64,000 bases of DNA from Halomonas sp. 1513 (GTDB lineage Bacteria > Pseudomonadota > Gammaproteobacteria > Pseudomonadales > Halomonadaceae). Position numbers and translations under genes: made by a program. Of this stretch, positions 40,190-49,914 are shown one piece after another. How positions within the stretch are numbered: position 1 is the first letter of the stretch; each line of letters starts with the position of its first letter. The stretch is from contig CP019326.1 of NCBI GenBank assembly GCA_001971685.1, positions 2,294,001-2,358,000 on the forward strand, given 5' to 3'. The notes below the pieces were generated by a model, which saw nothing but the letters and a program-made list of their open reading frames with translations, ran no database searches and had not been told where the DNA came from.

Positions 40190-41434
40190 CTATTCGTTGT
40201 CGTGGGCCGGCGGCAGAACCAGGTTGAGGGCAATCCCCACCACCGCCGCCAGGCTCACGCCCTGCAGGGTGAACTGACCGCCGCCGAACTGCATCCCGCC
40301 GATCCCGAACACCAGGATCAGCGACACCACCACCATGTTGCGCGGCGCGGTCAGCGAGTGGCCGGCGCGCACCAGGGTGTTCATCCCGACCACCGCGATG
40401 GAGCCGAACAGCAGCACCATGATGCCACCCATCACCGGCCCGGGAATGGTCTGCAGCACGGCCCCCAGCTTGGCCACGAAGGCCAGCAGGATGGCGAAGC
40501 AGGCGGCGACGACCATGTAGCGCGGATTGAAGGCGCGGGTCAGGGTCACCGCCCCGGTCACTTCGGAGTAGGTGGTGTTGGGCGGGCCGCCGAACAGCGC
40601 CGCGGTGGAGGTGGCCAGGCCATCGCCGAGCAGGGTGCGGTGCAGGCCGGGTTTCTCCAGGTAGTTCTTGCGCGTCACCGAGCCGATCGCCACCATGTCG
40701 CCGATGTGCTCCACCGCCGGCGCGATGGCCACTGGGATCATGAACAGAATCGCCGCCCAGTGGAAGCTCGGCGCAGTGAAGCTGGGCAGCGCCAGCCAGC
40801 TGGCCTCGCGCACCGGCGAGAAGTCGACCACGCCCATCGCCAGCGCCAGCAGGTAGCCGGTGACGATCCCGCCCATGATCGGAATCAGCCGCAGCAGCCC
40901 GCGACCGAACACCGCCAGCACCAGAGTCACCAGCAGGCTGATCATCGACAGCGTGATGGCCTGGCCGTAGCCGATATGCTCGCTGGTCTCGCCGCTGGCC
41001 ATGTCCACTGCCACCGGGGCCAGCGCCAGGCCGATCACCATGATCACCGGCCCCACCACCACCGCCGGCAGCACGCGGTGCAGCCAGTCGGTGCCCTTGA
41101 CGCGCACCACCTGCGACATGGCGACGTAGACCAGGCCCGCCGCCAACAGGCCGCCGAGGGTTTCGGAAACGCCGAAGCTAGCTACCGACCCCTGGATGGG
41201 TGCGATAAAGGCAAACGACGAGGCCAGGAACACCGGCACGCTCTGGCGCGTCACGGCATGGAACACCAGGGTGCCGGCGCCGGCGGTAAACAGTGCCACG
41301 CTGGGATCGAGGCCGGTCAGCAGCGGCACCAGCACCAGTGCGCCAAACGCCACGAACAGCATCTGCGCACCGGTCAGCAGTGTCTTGGGCAGGCTGGGCG
41401 ATGGCTCCGCCGCGGCCGCAGTCGAGTCGCTCAT
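40190..41434 (-). CDS. uraA: Uracil permease UraA
   Basis: UraA is a proton symporter of the NCS2 family that imports uracil. The 414-residue protein has about 12-14 helices and the family motifs SSFAFIAPI, AIAPAVEHIGDM (substrate-contact Glu) and the TTYSEVTGAVTLTR segment with the second conserved Glu. The ATG at 41434 follows AGAGGAAA. It lies after upp, separated by a terminator-like hairpin, so uptake and use of uracil are linked and perhaps attenuated. Confidence 0.93.
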   Translation of the reverse strand: MSDSTAAAAEPSPSLPKTLLTGAQMLFVAFGALVLVPLLTGLDPSVALFTAGAGTLVFHAVTRQSVPVFLASSFAFIAPIQGSVASFGVSETLGGLLAAGLVYVAMSQVVRVKGTDWLHRVLPAVVVGPVIMVIGLALAPVAVDMASGETSEHIGYGQAITLSMISLLVTLVLAVFGRGLLRLIPIMGGIVTGYLLALAMGVVDFSPVREASWLALPSFTAPSFHWAAILFMIPVAIAPAVEHIGDMVAIGSVTRKNYLEKPGLHRTLLGDGLATSTAALFGGPPNTTYSEVTGAVTLTRAFNPRYMVVAACFAILLAFVAKLGAVLQTIPGPVMGGIMVLLFGSIAVVGMNTLVRAGHSLTAPRNMVVVSLILVFGIGGMQFGGGQFTLQGVSLAAVVGIALNLVLPPAHDNE

Positions 41435-41470
41435 GGGTCGTTTCCTCTGCGTCATCAGATTGTTGTGTTC

Positions 41471-41496
41471 AAAAAAACGCCCCTTTGAAAGGGGCG
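41471..41496 (-). terminator. Terminator/attenuator between upp and uraA
   Basis: On the minus strand CGCCCCTTT-C-AAAGGGGCG is followed by seven T residues, 18 bases after the upp stop and 37 bases before the uraA start. It either ends upp transcription or limits readthrough into uraA. Confidence 0.85.
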
Positions 41497-41513
41497 AAAT
41501 ATGGATAGTGGTG

Positions 41514-42143
41514 TTATCGGGTGCCGAAGATCTTGTCCCCAGCATCGCCCAGCCCCGGGACGATATAGCCGTTCGCGTCGAGGCGCTCGTCGATCGCGGC
41601 GGTGTAGATCTCGACCTCGGGATAGGCCTCCTGCACGCGACGGATGCCCTCCGGCGCGGCAACCAGCACGATCACCTTCATCAGCGGGCAGCCGCGCGCC
41701 TTGAGCATGTCGAGGGTAGCGACCATCGACCCGCCGGTGGCCAGCATCGGGTCGATGACGATCGCCAGGCGCTCGTCGAGGTCGTTGGTGAACTTCTCGA
41801 AATAGGGCACCGGCTCGAGGGTCTCCTCGTTGCGGTAGAGGCCCACCACGCTGATCCGCGCGCTGGGAATCAGGTCGGTGACGCCGTCCAGCATGCCGAG
41901 CCCGGCGCGCAGGATCGGCACGATGGTGACCTTCTTGCCCTTGAGCAGCTGCACCGGGATCTTGTCGCCGCTCCAGCCGTCGATCTCCTGGGTCTGCAGC
42001 TCGAGGTCCTGGGTCGCCTCATAGGTCAGCAGCTTGGCCAGCTCGCCGGCCAGTTCGCGGAAGCTCTTGGTGCTGATCCCCGCTTCGCGCATCAGCCCGA
42101 GCTTGTGCTGTACCAATGGATGGTCGATGGCGTGAACGCTCAT
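41514..42143 (-). CDS. upp: Uracil phosphoribosyltransferase
   Basis: Upp makes UMP from uracil and PRPP. The 209-residue protein (E. coli 208) has [24 protein letters not shown], the PRPP loop [12 protein letters not shown] and the C-terminal uracil-binding [12 protein letters not shown]. It has its own promoter candidate with a palindrome over the start point. It belongs to a same-strand nucleobase salvage cluster running from the NCS2 permease to uraA. Confidence 0.97.
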   Translation of the reverse strand: MSVHAIDHPLVQHKLGLMREAGISTKSFRELAGELAKLLTYEATQDLELQTQEIDGWSGDKIPVQLLKGKKVTIVPILRAGLGMLDGVTDLIPSARISVVGLYRNEETLEPVPYFEKFTNDLDERLAIVIDPMLATGGSMVATLDMLKARGCPLMKVIVLVAAPEGIRRVQEAYPEVEIYTAAIDERLDANGYIVPGLGDAGDKIFGTR

Positions 42144-42186
42144 GGCGTAAGGCTCCCTCGTCAGGCTGACGTCTGGTGGATGGACA

Positions 42187-42226
42187 AATTGCGCGCAATT
42201 CTAGCTTGATCGCGCGTTCAGGTTAA
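42187..42226 (-). promoter_or_regulatory. upp promoter with overlapping palindrome
   Basis: On the minus strand TTAACC (42226-42221) and TAGAAT (42203-42198) are 17 bases apart. The perfect 14-base palindrome AATTGCGCGCAATT (42187-42200) covers the end of the -10 and the expected start point, as a repressor site would. Confidence 0.6.
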
Positions 42227-42918
42227 GGCCCTGACACCTCGGCGGGCAGCTGCCAGTCGATGGGCTCGCGGTGGTGGGCGACCAAAAACGCATTGGCCTG
42301 GGAGAAGTGCCGCTGGCCGAAGAAACCGCGATGCGCCGACAGCGGCGAGGGGTGCGGCGAATGCAGCACCAGGTGGCGGCTGCGATCGACGAAGGCGGCC
42401 TTCTTCTGCGCATAGCTGCCCCACAGCAGGAAGGCGACGTGATCGCACTGCTCGTTGACCGCGGCGATGGCACGGTCGGTAAAGGTTTCCCAGCCGCGAC
42501 CGCGATGCGAGCCCGCATTGCCCTGCTCCACCGTGAGCACGCTGTTGAGCATCAGCACCCCCTGCCGCGCCCAGTGCTCGAGGAAACCGTGGTTGACCGG
42601 CGTGGTACCGAGGTCCTGGGCCAGCTCCTTGTAGATGTTCTGCAGCGACGGCGGCGTCGGCACCCCGGGACGCACCGAAAAACACAGTCCGTGGGCCTGA
42701 TCGGGGCCATGGTAGGGGTCTTGCCCGAGCACCACGACCTTGACCTGCTCCAGCGGGGTCAACTGAAAGGCGCGGAACCAATGCGCCGAGTGCGGGTAGA
42801 TGACTTTGCGCGCGGCCTTCTCGGCGGCCAGGAAATCGCGCAGCGCCTGCATGTACGGGGCTTCCAGTTCGGCCCCGAGATGCGCCTGCCAGCTCGCGGG
42901 AAGGGGTGATTCCGGCAT
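42223..42918 (-). CDS. ung: Uracil-DNA glycosylase
   Basis: Ung removes uracil from DNA as the first step of base excision repair. The 231-residue protein has the catalytic [18 protein letters not shown] (water-activating Asp), [10 protein letters not shown] and [11 protein letters not shown] with the catalytic His. Of two adjacent ATG codons, 42918 is better placed behind AGGAG. It lies between gpt and upp on the same strand, so DNA repair and uracil salvage genes share this cluster. Confidence 0.96.
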   Translation of the reverse strand: MPESPLPASWQAHLGAELEAPYMQALRDFLAAEKAARKVIYPHSAHWFRAFQLTPLEQVKVVVLGQDPYHGPDQAHGLCFSVRPGVPTPPSLQNIYKELAQDLGTTPVNHGFLEHWARQGVLMLNSVLTVEQGNAGSHRGRGWETFTDRAIAAVNEQCDHVAFLLWGSYAQKKAAFVDRSRHLVLHSPHPSPLSAHRGFFGQRHFSQANAFLVAHHREPIDWQLPAEVSGP

Positions 42919-42942
42919 CATGACTCTCCTGGGGGCGGGCAC

Positions 42943-43431
42943 TCAGGGCGTCGGGCCGCGCACCTGATCGACCAGCGGTTCGACGTAGGCGATGCCCATG
43001 TCCCACGGGAACTGGATCCAGCAGTCCTGAGCCACTTCGGTCAGACACTGGTCGACCAGCGGGCGCCCTTCCGGCTTGGCGTAGATGGTGACGAAGTGCG
43101 CCTTGGGCAGCATCTCGCGCACGGCCCGCGCGGTCTTGCCGGTGTCGACCAGGTCGTCGACCAGCAGCCAGCCGTCGCCGTCATGGTCGACGCCCTTCAT
43201 GACATCCAGGCCGCCCTGGTCCATGTGGTCGTAGCTCTTGATGCACACGGTGTCGATCAGCCGCACGTTGAGCTCGCGAGCGATCAGCGCGGCGGGAATC
43301 AGCCCACCGCGGGTAATGGCGATGATACCCGTGAAGTCACGCTCGACGAGTTGATGGCACAGTGCCCGCACGTCGCGGTGAAGCTGGTCCCAGGAAACGG
43401 TAAAGTGCTGCTGATAGCGATTGGCGCTCAT
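42943..43431 (-). CDS. gpt: Xanthine-guanine phosphoribosyltransferase
   Basis: Gpt salvages guanine and xanthine to nucleotides. The 162-residue protein has [22 protein letters not shown], the PRPP loop [14 protein letters not shown] and WIQFPWDMG, closely like E. coli Gpt. The ATG at 43431 is the family start. The ribosome site before it is weak. It is followed by ung after 24 bases and preceded by apt, all on the minus strand. Confidence 0.92.
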   Translation of the reverse strand: MSANRYQQHFTVSWDQLHRDVRALCHQLVERDFTGIIAITRGGLIPAALIARELNVRLIDTVCIKSYDHMDQGGLDVMKGVDHDGDGWLLVDDLVDTGKTARAVREMLPKAHFVTIYAKPEGRPLVDQCLTEVAQDCWIQFPWDMGIAYVEPLVDQVRGPTP

Positions 43432-43480
43432 GTTGGCAAACCCGCTGCTGACGTCGATAGTGGAGGAACCGCGTGAACGC

Positions 43481-44026
43481 TCACTCGTCCTCGGTGAAGG
43501 AACAGACCGCAAATACGCCGTAGCCGGCATCGCGAATCTTCTGCGACCCGCCGAGTTCCGGCAGGTCGATGATGGTGGCGGTTTCCACCACCCGGCCGCC
43601 GCTGCGGGTGATCAGCTTGGCCGCGGCCAGCATGGTCCCGCCGGTGGCGATCAGGTCGTCCATGAGCAGAATCCGGTCGCCCTGTTTGAAGGCGTCGGAG
43701 TGCAGCTCGACCTCCGACTTGCCGTACTCCAGGGTGTACGTCTCACTGATGGTGCGAAACGGCAGCTTGCCCTTCTTGCGCACCGGCACGAAGCTACAGC
43801 CCAGTTCGTAGGCCAGCGGTGCGCCGATGATGAACCCGCGCGCATCGATGGCGGCAATCGCGTCCAGATTCATTTCCTGATAACGGTGCACGAAGCTGTC
43901 GATCAGCTTGCGGAAGGCCGCACTGTTCTGCAGCAGCGGGGTGATATCGCGGAAGTTGACCCCCGACTGCGGCCAGTCGGGGACGGTACGAATCACGGAT
44001 TTGATGTAGTCGCCGTATATGCTCAT
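43481..44026 (-). CDS. apt: Adenine phosphoribosyltransferase
   Basis: Apt makes AMP from adenine and PRPP. The 181-residue protein has [36 protein letters not shown] and the PRPP loop [14 protein letters not shown]. It lies 21 bases after the NCS2 purine permease gene, so purine uptake and salvage appear to be in one transcript. Confidence 0.96.
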   Translation of the reverse strand: MSIYGDYIKSVIRTVPDWPQSGVNFRDITPLLQNSAAFRKLIDSFVHRYQEMNLDAIAAIDARGFIIGAPLAYELGCSFVPVRKKGKLPFRTISETYTLEYGKSEVELHSDAFKQGDRILLMDDLIATGGTMLAAAKLITRSGGRVVETATIIDLPELGGSQKIRDAGYGVFAVCSFTEDE

Positions 44027-44047
44027 CGGGGGTCGGGTCTCATCGGA

Positions 44048-45349
44048 TCAGTCGAGGAAAAGGAACTTGAGGACGAACAGCAGCGCCAGGATGATCACCG
44101 CCGGATTGAGGTCGCGGAAGCGTCCGGACAGCGCCTTGATCGCCACATAGCTGACGAAACCCAGGGCGATGCCCTCGGCGATCGAGAAGGTCAGCGGCAT
44201 GGCGAGTGCAGCGATCAGCACCGGGGCCGCCTCGGTGACATCCTCCCAATCGGCATGGGCCAGGCTGCCGGCCATCAGCACCGCCACATAGAGCAGCGCA
44301 CCCGCCGTGGCATAGGCCGGGATCGAGCCCGCCAGCGGGGCGAAGAACAGGCTGATCAGGAACAGCCCGGCCACCACCACCGCGGTAAGACCGGTGCGGC
44401 CGCCAGAAGCGATGCCGGCCGTGGATTCAATGTAGCTGGTGGTGGTCGAGGTGCCCATCACCGCGCCCGCCATGGAGGCGCCGCTGTCGGCCATCATCGC
44501 GCGACCGATGCGCGGCAGCTTGCCGTCCTTGTCGAGCAGCTTGCCGCGATGGGCCACCCCGACCAGGGTGCCGGAGGTATCGAACAGGTCGACGAACAGG
44601 AAGGCGAAGATCACGCTGAGCATGGCGACATCGAGCGCCCCGGCGAAATCGAGGGCCATGAAGGTCGGAGCGATCGACGGCGGCGCCGAGACCAGCCCGC
44701 CGTACTCGTTGTGGCCGAGCAGGATGGCGACGACGGTGACGCCGAGAATACCGATCATCACCGCCCCGGTGACCTTGAGATGGGCCAGCGCGGTGATCGC
44801 GAAGAACCCCACCAGCGCATAGATAGCCGCCGGTTGGGAGAGATCGCCGAGCGCCACGTAGGTGGCCGGGTTGGAGACCACGATCCCGGCATTCTTGAGC
44901 GCGATCATCGCCAGGAATAGGCCGATGCCGGCAGCAATGCCCAGTCGCAGCGACAGCGGTATGGCATTGATGATCCATTCGCGAATCTTGAACACGCTGA
45001 GCAGGAAGAAGATGAAACCCGAGAAGAACACCGCCCCCAGCGCCGCCTCCCAGGTATAGCCCATGCCCAGCACCACGCCATAGGTGAAGAAGGCGTTGAG
45101 GCCCATGCCCGGCGCCTGGGCGATCGGGTAGTTGGCCCACAGCCCCATGATCAGACAGCCCACCGCCGCCGCCAGGCAGGTGGCGACGAACACCGCGCCG
45201 TAGTCCATGCCGGTTTCGGAGAGGATGCTGGGGTTGACGAAGATGATGTAGGCCATGGTCAGGAAGGTGGTGATCCCGGCAATGACCTCTGTCTTGATGG
45301 AGGTATTGTGTTCAGACAGCTTGAAGTGGTTGTCCAGCAGTCGTTTCAT
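44048..45349 (-). CDS. NCS2-family purine permease (AzgA type)
   Basis: This 433-residue membrane protein has about 12 or more helices. It begins with the AzgA/GhxP-type KLSEHNTSIKTEVIAGITTFLTM and has ANYPIAQAPGMGLNAFFTY, FLFVDLFDTSGTLVGVA, GTSTTTSYIESTAGIA and GGRTGLTAVV. Members import adenine or guanine/hypoxanthine with protons. Which purine is used here is not readable. Its position before apt and gpt supports purine import. Confidence 0.9.
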   Translation of the reverse strand: MKRLLDNHFKLSEHNTSIKTEVIAGITTFLTMAYIIFVNPSILSETGMDYGAVFVATCLAAAVGCLIMGLWANYPIAQAPGMGLNAFFTYGVVLGMGYTWEAALGAVFFSGFIFFLLSVFKIREWIINAIPLSLRLGIAAGIGLFLAMIALKNAGIVVSNPATYVALGDLSQPAAIYALVGFFAITALAHLKVTGAVMIGILGVTVVAILLGHNEYGGLVSAPPSIAPTFMALDFAGALDVAMLSVIFAFLFVDLFDTSGTLVGVAHRGKLLDKDGKLPRIGRAMMADSGASMAGAVMGTSTTTSYIESTAGIASGGRTGLTAVVVAGLFLISLFFAPLAGSIPAYATAGALLYVAVLMAGSLAHADWEDVTEAAPVLIAALAMPLTFSIAEGIALGFVSYVAIKALSGRFRDLNPAVIILALLFVLKFLFLD

Positions 45350-45579
45350 CGGCTCAGTCCTGCGCGTGGACGCTCGGCGCCCGGGGTGCGAGAAAAGCCG
45401 CACATGGTACCCAAAGGCGTCCGCTGATGCGAGACGCGTATCGAGGCACATGGCGACCTGCGTTGATTGTTGTGATGGTCGGCATCTCTCGCCGCCACCC
45501 CCTATCTATAAGCAAGCCCCGCGCCATTGACCACTCGCGCCACCAACGAAAACTTGACGGAGCGGTCAAAGCAGGCGTT

Positions 45580-46209
45580 TTAGTGCGCCTCGCGACTCGC
45601 CAGCACCCGCTCGACGGTCTCGACGATGGCCTGGGTCTGGGGGTCGATCTCGATATTGACCCGATCACCCGGCTGACGGTCGGCTAGGATGGTGCGGCTC
45701 AGGGTTTCGGGAATCAGGTTGACACAGAAGCGCACCCGCCCTGGCGTACCGGGCGCCACCTCGCCGATGGTCAGGCTGATGCCGTCCACGCCGATATAGC
45801 CCTTATCGAAGAGGAAGCGACCGAACTCTGCGTCGAGCTCGAACCATAGCCGACGATTGTTGGGCGCCTGCTCCAGCTCGACCAGTTCGGCCATGGTGAT
45901 GACGTGACCCGACATAGCGTGACCGCCGATCTCATCGCCGAAGCGCGCCGCGCGCTCGATATTGACACGATCGCCCGCCTGCAATGCACCAAGATTGGTC
46001 AGGCGCAGGGTCTCGCGCATCAGATCGAAGCTGACCTGATCACCATCGATGGCAGTCACCGTCAAGCATACGCCGTTGTGCGCCACCGAGGCGCCCAGTG
46101 TCAGTCCCTCGCGCAGCGTTTCATCCAGCACCAGCACGTGGGTGCGAAACTCGGTTTTTTCGATGACGCGGGTGAGCGCTGCCGTGCCCTGTACGATGCC
46201 TGTGAACAT
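45580..46209 (-). CDS. ribE: Riboflavin synthase alpha subunit
   Basis: RibE converts two 6,7-dimethyl-8-ribityllumazines to riboflavin plus a pyrimidine. The 209-residue protein shows the internal duplication of lumazine-binding domains: MFTGIVQGTA with GASVAHNGVCLTV in the first, and GHAMSGHV with GIDGISLTI-like GVDGISLTIG in the second. The ATG at 46209 follows AGGAGAG. It stands alone on the minus strand, divergent from the met leader, and no FMN riboswitch was found upstream. Confidence 0.95.
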   Translation of the reverse strand: MFTGIVQGTAALTRVIEKTEFRTHVLVLDETLREGLTLGASVAHNGVCLTVTAIDGDQVSFDLMRETLRLTNLGALQAGDRVNIERAARFGDEIGGHAMSGHVITMAELVELEQAPNNRRLWFELDAEFGRFLFDKGYIGVDGISLTIGEVAPGTPGRVRFCVNLIPETLSRTILADRQPGDRVNIEIDPQTQAIVETVERVLASREAH

Positions 46210-46416
46210 GCTCTCTCCTGACCCTGATCGACCCGCGCCCGACGGTCGTGGCAGGCGCTGGGAAGCCGACGAGTGTAATGAATCGGCGCACCAGGCGTCC
46301 ATGCCGGACGCCCTTCCAGCACCCGCCGCGCATCAGACCAAATGCCTGCAAAACGGCTAGACGCAGGAAAATTTACCAGATCATTGCCGACAGACCTTTA
46401 TCTTGAACTAAAGTCG

Positions 46417-46446
46417 TTGACATAATCCGAGCGCGACGCCTAGAAT
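46417..46446 (+). promoter_or_regulatory. metNIQ promoter
   Basis: A consensus TTGACA (46417-46422) and TAGAAT (46441-46446) are 18 bases apart. Transcription would begin about 10 bases before the riboswitch. Confidence 0.8.
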
Positions 46447-46462
46447 TCGGGCACATATTTCA

Positions 46463-46530
46463 GGCGCCGATTTGACCCCGGATTGCGGGCGCCCTCCTTC
46501 CCCCGGGAAGGAGAAGTGCAGCTAAAAGGG
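46463..46530 (+). ncRNA. SAM-II-type riboswitch upstream of metN
   Basis: The stem GGCGCC (46463-46468) pairs with GGCGCC (46488-46493). The loop has the conserved GATTTGACC and ATTGC segments, and the 3' part ends GTGCAGCTAAAAGGG, with GGG (46528-46530) able to pair with CCC of the loop as the pseudoknot. These match the SAM-II (SAM-alpha) consensus that controls methionine genes. An extra hairpin (46494-46513) is inserted between the stem and the 3' segment. The location, directly between promoter and methionine transporter, fits repression by S-adenosylmethionine. Confidence 0.82.
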
Positions 46531-46546
46531 TGTGTCCAGCGTTGAT

Positions 46547-46573
46547 GGCCACCCACCAGGGTGGCCTTTTTTT
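46547..46573 (+). terminator. Intrinsic terminator in the metN leader
   Basis: GGCCACCC (46547-46554), loop ACCA and GGGTGGCC (46559-46566) are followed by seven T residues. CACCC in its left arm can also pair with GGGTG (46528-46532) at the end of the aptamer, giving a plausible antiterminator. Confidence 0.85.
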
Positions 46574-46620
46574 CGGCCGCCTGCTGCCCAAGCCCGCCGG
46601 CACCGCAACGCGACAGGACC

Positions 46621-47644
<1,024 letters not shown>

Positions 47645-47664
<20 letters not shown>

Positions 47665-48298
47665 CCTGATCCTCAAGGCGACCCTCGACACCCTCTATAT
47701 GGTGGGTATCTCCAGCCTGATCTCGGCGCTGCTCGGCGTGCCGCTGGGCGTGCTGCTGTACGTCACCCGGCCGCGCCAGATCCTCGCCCAGCCGGCCCTC
47801 AACCGAGTCCTCGGCGTGGTCACCAATATCGGCCGCTCGGTGCCCTTCATCATCCTGATGGTGGCGATCATTCCCTTCACGCGGATGATCGTCGGCACCT
47901 CGATCGGCACCAATGCCGCCGTGGTCCCGCTCACCATTGCGGCGATCCCCTTCGTCGCGCGGCTGGTCGAGGGGGCCCTCAACGAGATCTCGCCGGGCCT
48001 TATCGAGGCCGCTCAATCGATGGGCGCCACGCCGCTGCAGATCATCACCAAGGTGCTGCTGCCCGAAGCACTGGGCGGCATCATCACCGGCCTGACCATC
48101 ACCGTGGTGACCCTGGTCAGCTATTCGGCCATGGCCGGCGCAGTGGGCGGCGGCGGCCTCGGCGACCTCGGCATTCGCTACGGCTACAACCGCTTCGACC
48201 CCATGATCATGCTGATCACCGTGGCCATCCTGGTGATCATGGTGCAAGGCTTTCAGAGCCTCGGCGACCACCTGGTACGCCGCACCGACCACAAGTGA
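47645..48298 (+). CDS. metI: Methionine ABC transporter permease MetI
   Basis: This 217-residue permease has five to six helices and the EAA loop (EISPGLIEAAQSMGATPLQI) that contacts MetN. SMGATP and the GGGGLGDLGIRYGYNRF end are characteristic of MetI. The ATG at 47645 follows GGAGG at nine bases and overlaps the metN end. A second ATG at 47657 is possible. It is the middle gene of metNIQ. Confidence 0.95.
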
Positions 48299-48379
48299 TC
48301 CGTTTTCACCCGGCGCCGCACCTGGAATAGCGGCGCCTTCCAGCGCCTCGATTCGAGGCATCAAGGAGATACAGCGCTC

Positions 48380-49213
48380 ATGAATGACACCCTCTCCCGC
48401 CAGTTCACCCCGTCTCGTCTGTTCGGCGGTGCCGTGATCGCCGCCAGCCTGGCGCTGGCCGGCTGCGGCAACGGCAACGACGCCACCGAGACTCGCTCGA
48501 TCAGCGTCGGCACCGTGGCCGGCCCGGAAACCGAGGTCATGGAAGTGGCGGTGCGTATCGCCAAGGAGGAGTACGACCTCGACGTGGAGATCGTCGAATT
48601 CACCGACTACGTCTCGCCCAATGCGGCGCTGGCCGACGGCAGCCTCGACGCCAACGCCTATCAGCACGAGCCCTACCTGCAGAGCATGGTCGACGACCGC
48701 GGCTACGAACTGGTCGCCGCCGGCCGCAGCTTCGTCTATCCGATCGGCGCCTACTCCGAGCGCCACACCAGCATCGATGAACTGCCCGACGGCGCCATCA
48801 TTGCGCTGCCCAACGACCCCTCCAACGAGGGCCGCGCGCTGATCCTGATGCACAACGAAGGCCTGATCGAGCTCGACGACCCCGAGAACCTCGAAGCCAC
48901 GCCGGTCAACGTGATCGAGAACCCGCGCGACTTCCAGTTCCGCGAGATCGAAGCGGCACAGCTGCCGCGGGTGCTGCCTGACGTCGACTTGGCGTTCATC
49001 AACAACACCTTCGCCCAGCCTGCCGGTCTCAGCCTCGACGACGCCCTGGTCCGCGAGGGCCCCGACTCGCCCTACGTCAACCTGATCGTGGTGCGCGCCG
49101 GCGATGAAGAACGCGAGGAAATTCGCCAGCTGGTCAGCGCCTACCAGCGTGACGAGGTGGCCGCCAAGGCCGAGGAGCTGTTCGACGGCGGCGCGATTCC
49201 CGGCTGGGAGTGA
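48380..49213 (+). CDS. metQ: Methionine-binding lipoprotein MetQ
   Basis: This 277-residue substrate-binding lipoprotein has a signal peptide and lipobox SLALAGC. Its mature domain is the NlpA/MetQ type: SVGTVAGPETEVMEVA, DYVSPNAALADGSLDANAYQHEPYL, ALPNDPSNEGRALILM and FINNTFAQPAGL. It delivers methionine to MetNI. It begins 81 bases after metI, and a ribosome site AAGGAGA precedes the ATG. Confidence 0.95.
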   Translation: MNDTLSRQFTPSRLFGGAVIAASLALAGCGNGNDATETRSISVGTVAGPETEVMEVAVRIAKEEYDLDVEIVEFTDYVSPNAALADGSLDANAYQHEPYLQSMVDDRGYELVAAGRSFVYPIGAYSERHTSIDELPDGAIIALPNDPSNEGRALILMHNEGLIELDDPENLEATPVNVIENPRDFQFREIEAAQLPRVLPDVDLAFINNTFAQPAGLSLDDALVREGPDSPYVNLIVVRAGDEEREEIRQLVSAYQRDEVAAKAEELFDGGAIPGWE

Positions 49214-49278
49214 TACCCCACGCCTGCGACCCCCGCAGCGGCCGGCCTGGTGCCGGCCGCTGCCGTTCAGGAGACACC

Positions 49279-49746
49279 ATGAGCAGCGACTACGCATCCC
49301 TGTCCCGCCAGCTCGAGGCACTGCTCGATAGCCGCGACTGGCTGACCAACAGCGCCCAGACCTGCGCTTTCATCATGCACGCGGTGCCCGACCTCAACTG
49401 GGCCGGCTTTTATCTTCAGCGCCAACCGCGTGTGCTCTCGCTGGGCCCCTTCCAGGGCAAGCCGGCCTGCCACCCGATCCCCTTCGACAAGGGCGTATGC
49501 GGTGCCGCCGCGCGCAGCCATCAGACCCAGCGCGTCGACGACGTCCACGCCGTGGCCGACCATATCGCCTGCGATGCGGCCTCACGCTCTGAGCTGGTGG
49601 TACCGATTGTCGTCGGCACGCGGCTGTGGGGCGTACTCGACCTCGACAGCCCGCTCGCCGGGCGCTTCAGTAGCCACGACCAGGCCGGTATCGAGCAACT
49701 GGTCGCGGTCTTCGTCGCGCGCAGCGACCTCGACAGCGCTGACTAG
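49279..49746 (+). CDS. msrC: Free methionine-(R)-sulfoxide reductase
   Basis: This 155-residue single GAF domain protein is of the fRMsr (YebR/MsrC) family, which reduces free methionine-R-sulfoxide with thioredoxin. The Cys residues expected for catalysis and resolution are in KPACHPIPF, KGVCGAAA and HIACDAASRSE, with the GTRLWGVLDLDSP end. It follows metQ by 65 bases and probably shares its transcript, linking uptake of methionine, perhaps oxidised, with repair. Confidence 0.93.
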   Translation: MSSDYASLSRQLEALLDSRDWLTNSAQTCAFIMHAVPDLNWAGFYLQRQPRVLSLGPFQGKPACHPIPFDKGVCGAAARSHQTQRVDDVHAVADHIACDAASRSELVVPIVVGTRLWGVLDLDSPLAGRFSSHDQAGIEQLVAVFVARSDLDSAD

Positions 49747-49764
49747 CGTCAGCGGTCAGACGCA

Positions 49765-49800
49765 AGACGGCCCCGCAGCGAATACGCTACGGGGCCGTCT
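49765..49800. terminator. Bidirectional terminator between msrC and tRNA-Val
   Basis: AGACGGCCCCG (49765-49775) pairs with CGGGGCCGTCT (49790-49800), with AGCG/CGCT extending the stem inside. Confidence 0.75.
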
Positions 49801-49808
49801 CTAAATAC

Positions 49809-49885
49809 TGGTAGGACCAAGCGGATTTGAACCGCTGACCTCCACGATGTCAACGTGGCGCTCTAACCAACTGAGCTATGGTCCT
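49809..49885 (-). tRNA. tRNA-Val(GAC), copy 1
   Basis: The minus strand gives a complete 77-base cloverleaf with encoded CCA: acceptor AGGACCA/TGGTCCT, D arm TAGCTCAGTTGGTTAGAG, anticodon loop TTGACAT in stem CCACG/CGTGG, and T arm GGTTCAAATCC. The anticodon GAC reads valine GUC/GUU. It appears identical to the copy 29 bases upstream. Confidence 0.95.
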
Positions 49886-49914
49886 GCTGGGGTGGCCGGT
49901 GGCTGCCGAGATGA

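Larger units (their letters stand above)
46210..46620. other. Regulatory intergenic region ribE-metN
   Basis: This 411-base gap has no gene. The ribE side (46210-46410) shows only the ribosome site. The metN side holds a strong promoter, a SAM-II-type riboswitch and an intrinsic terminator, listed separately. Confidence 0.75.

Noticed and set aside
40160..41488. 442-codon plus-strand frame opposite uraA
   Set aside because: It is low-complexity His/Gln/Arg-rich translation that mirrors the membrane helices of uraA on the other strand.
46210..46410. Possible FMN riboswitch upstream of ribE
   Set aside because: None of the conserved FMN-element segments were found.
46516..46545. Ten-codon GTG frame in the metN leader after GGAAGGAG, as a possible leader peptide
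   Set aside because: The spacing to the ribosome-like site is only two bases, the frame has no methionine run, and the region is explained better by the SAM-II 3' segment.
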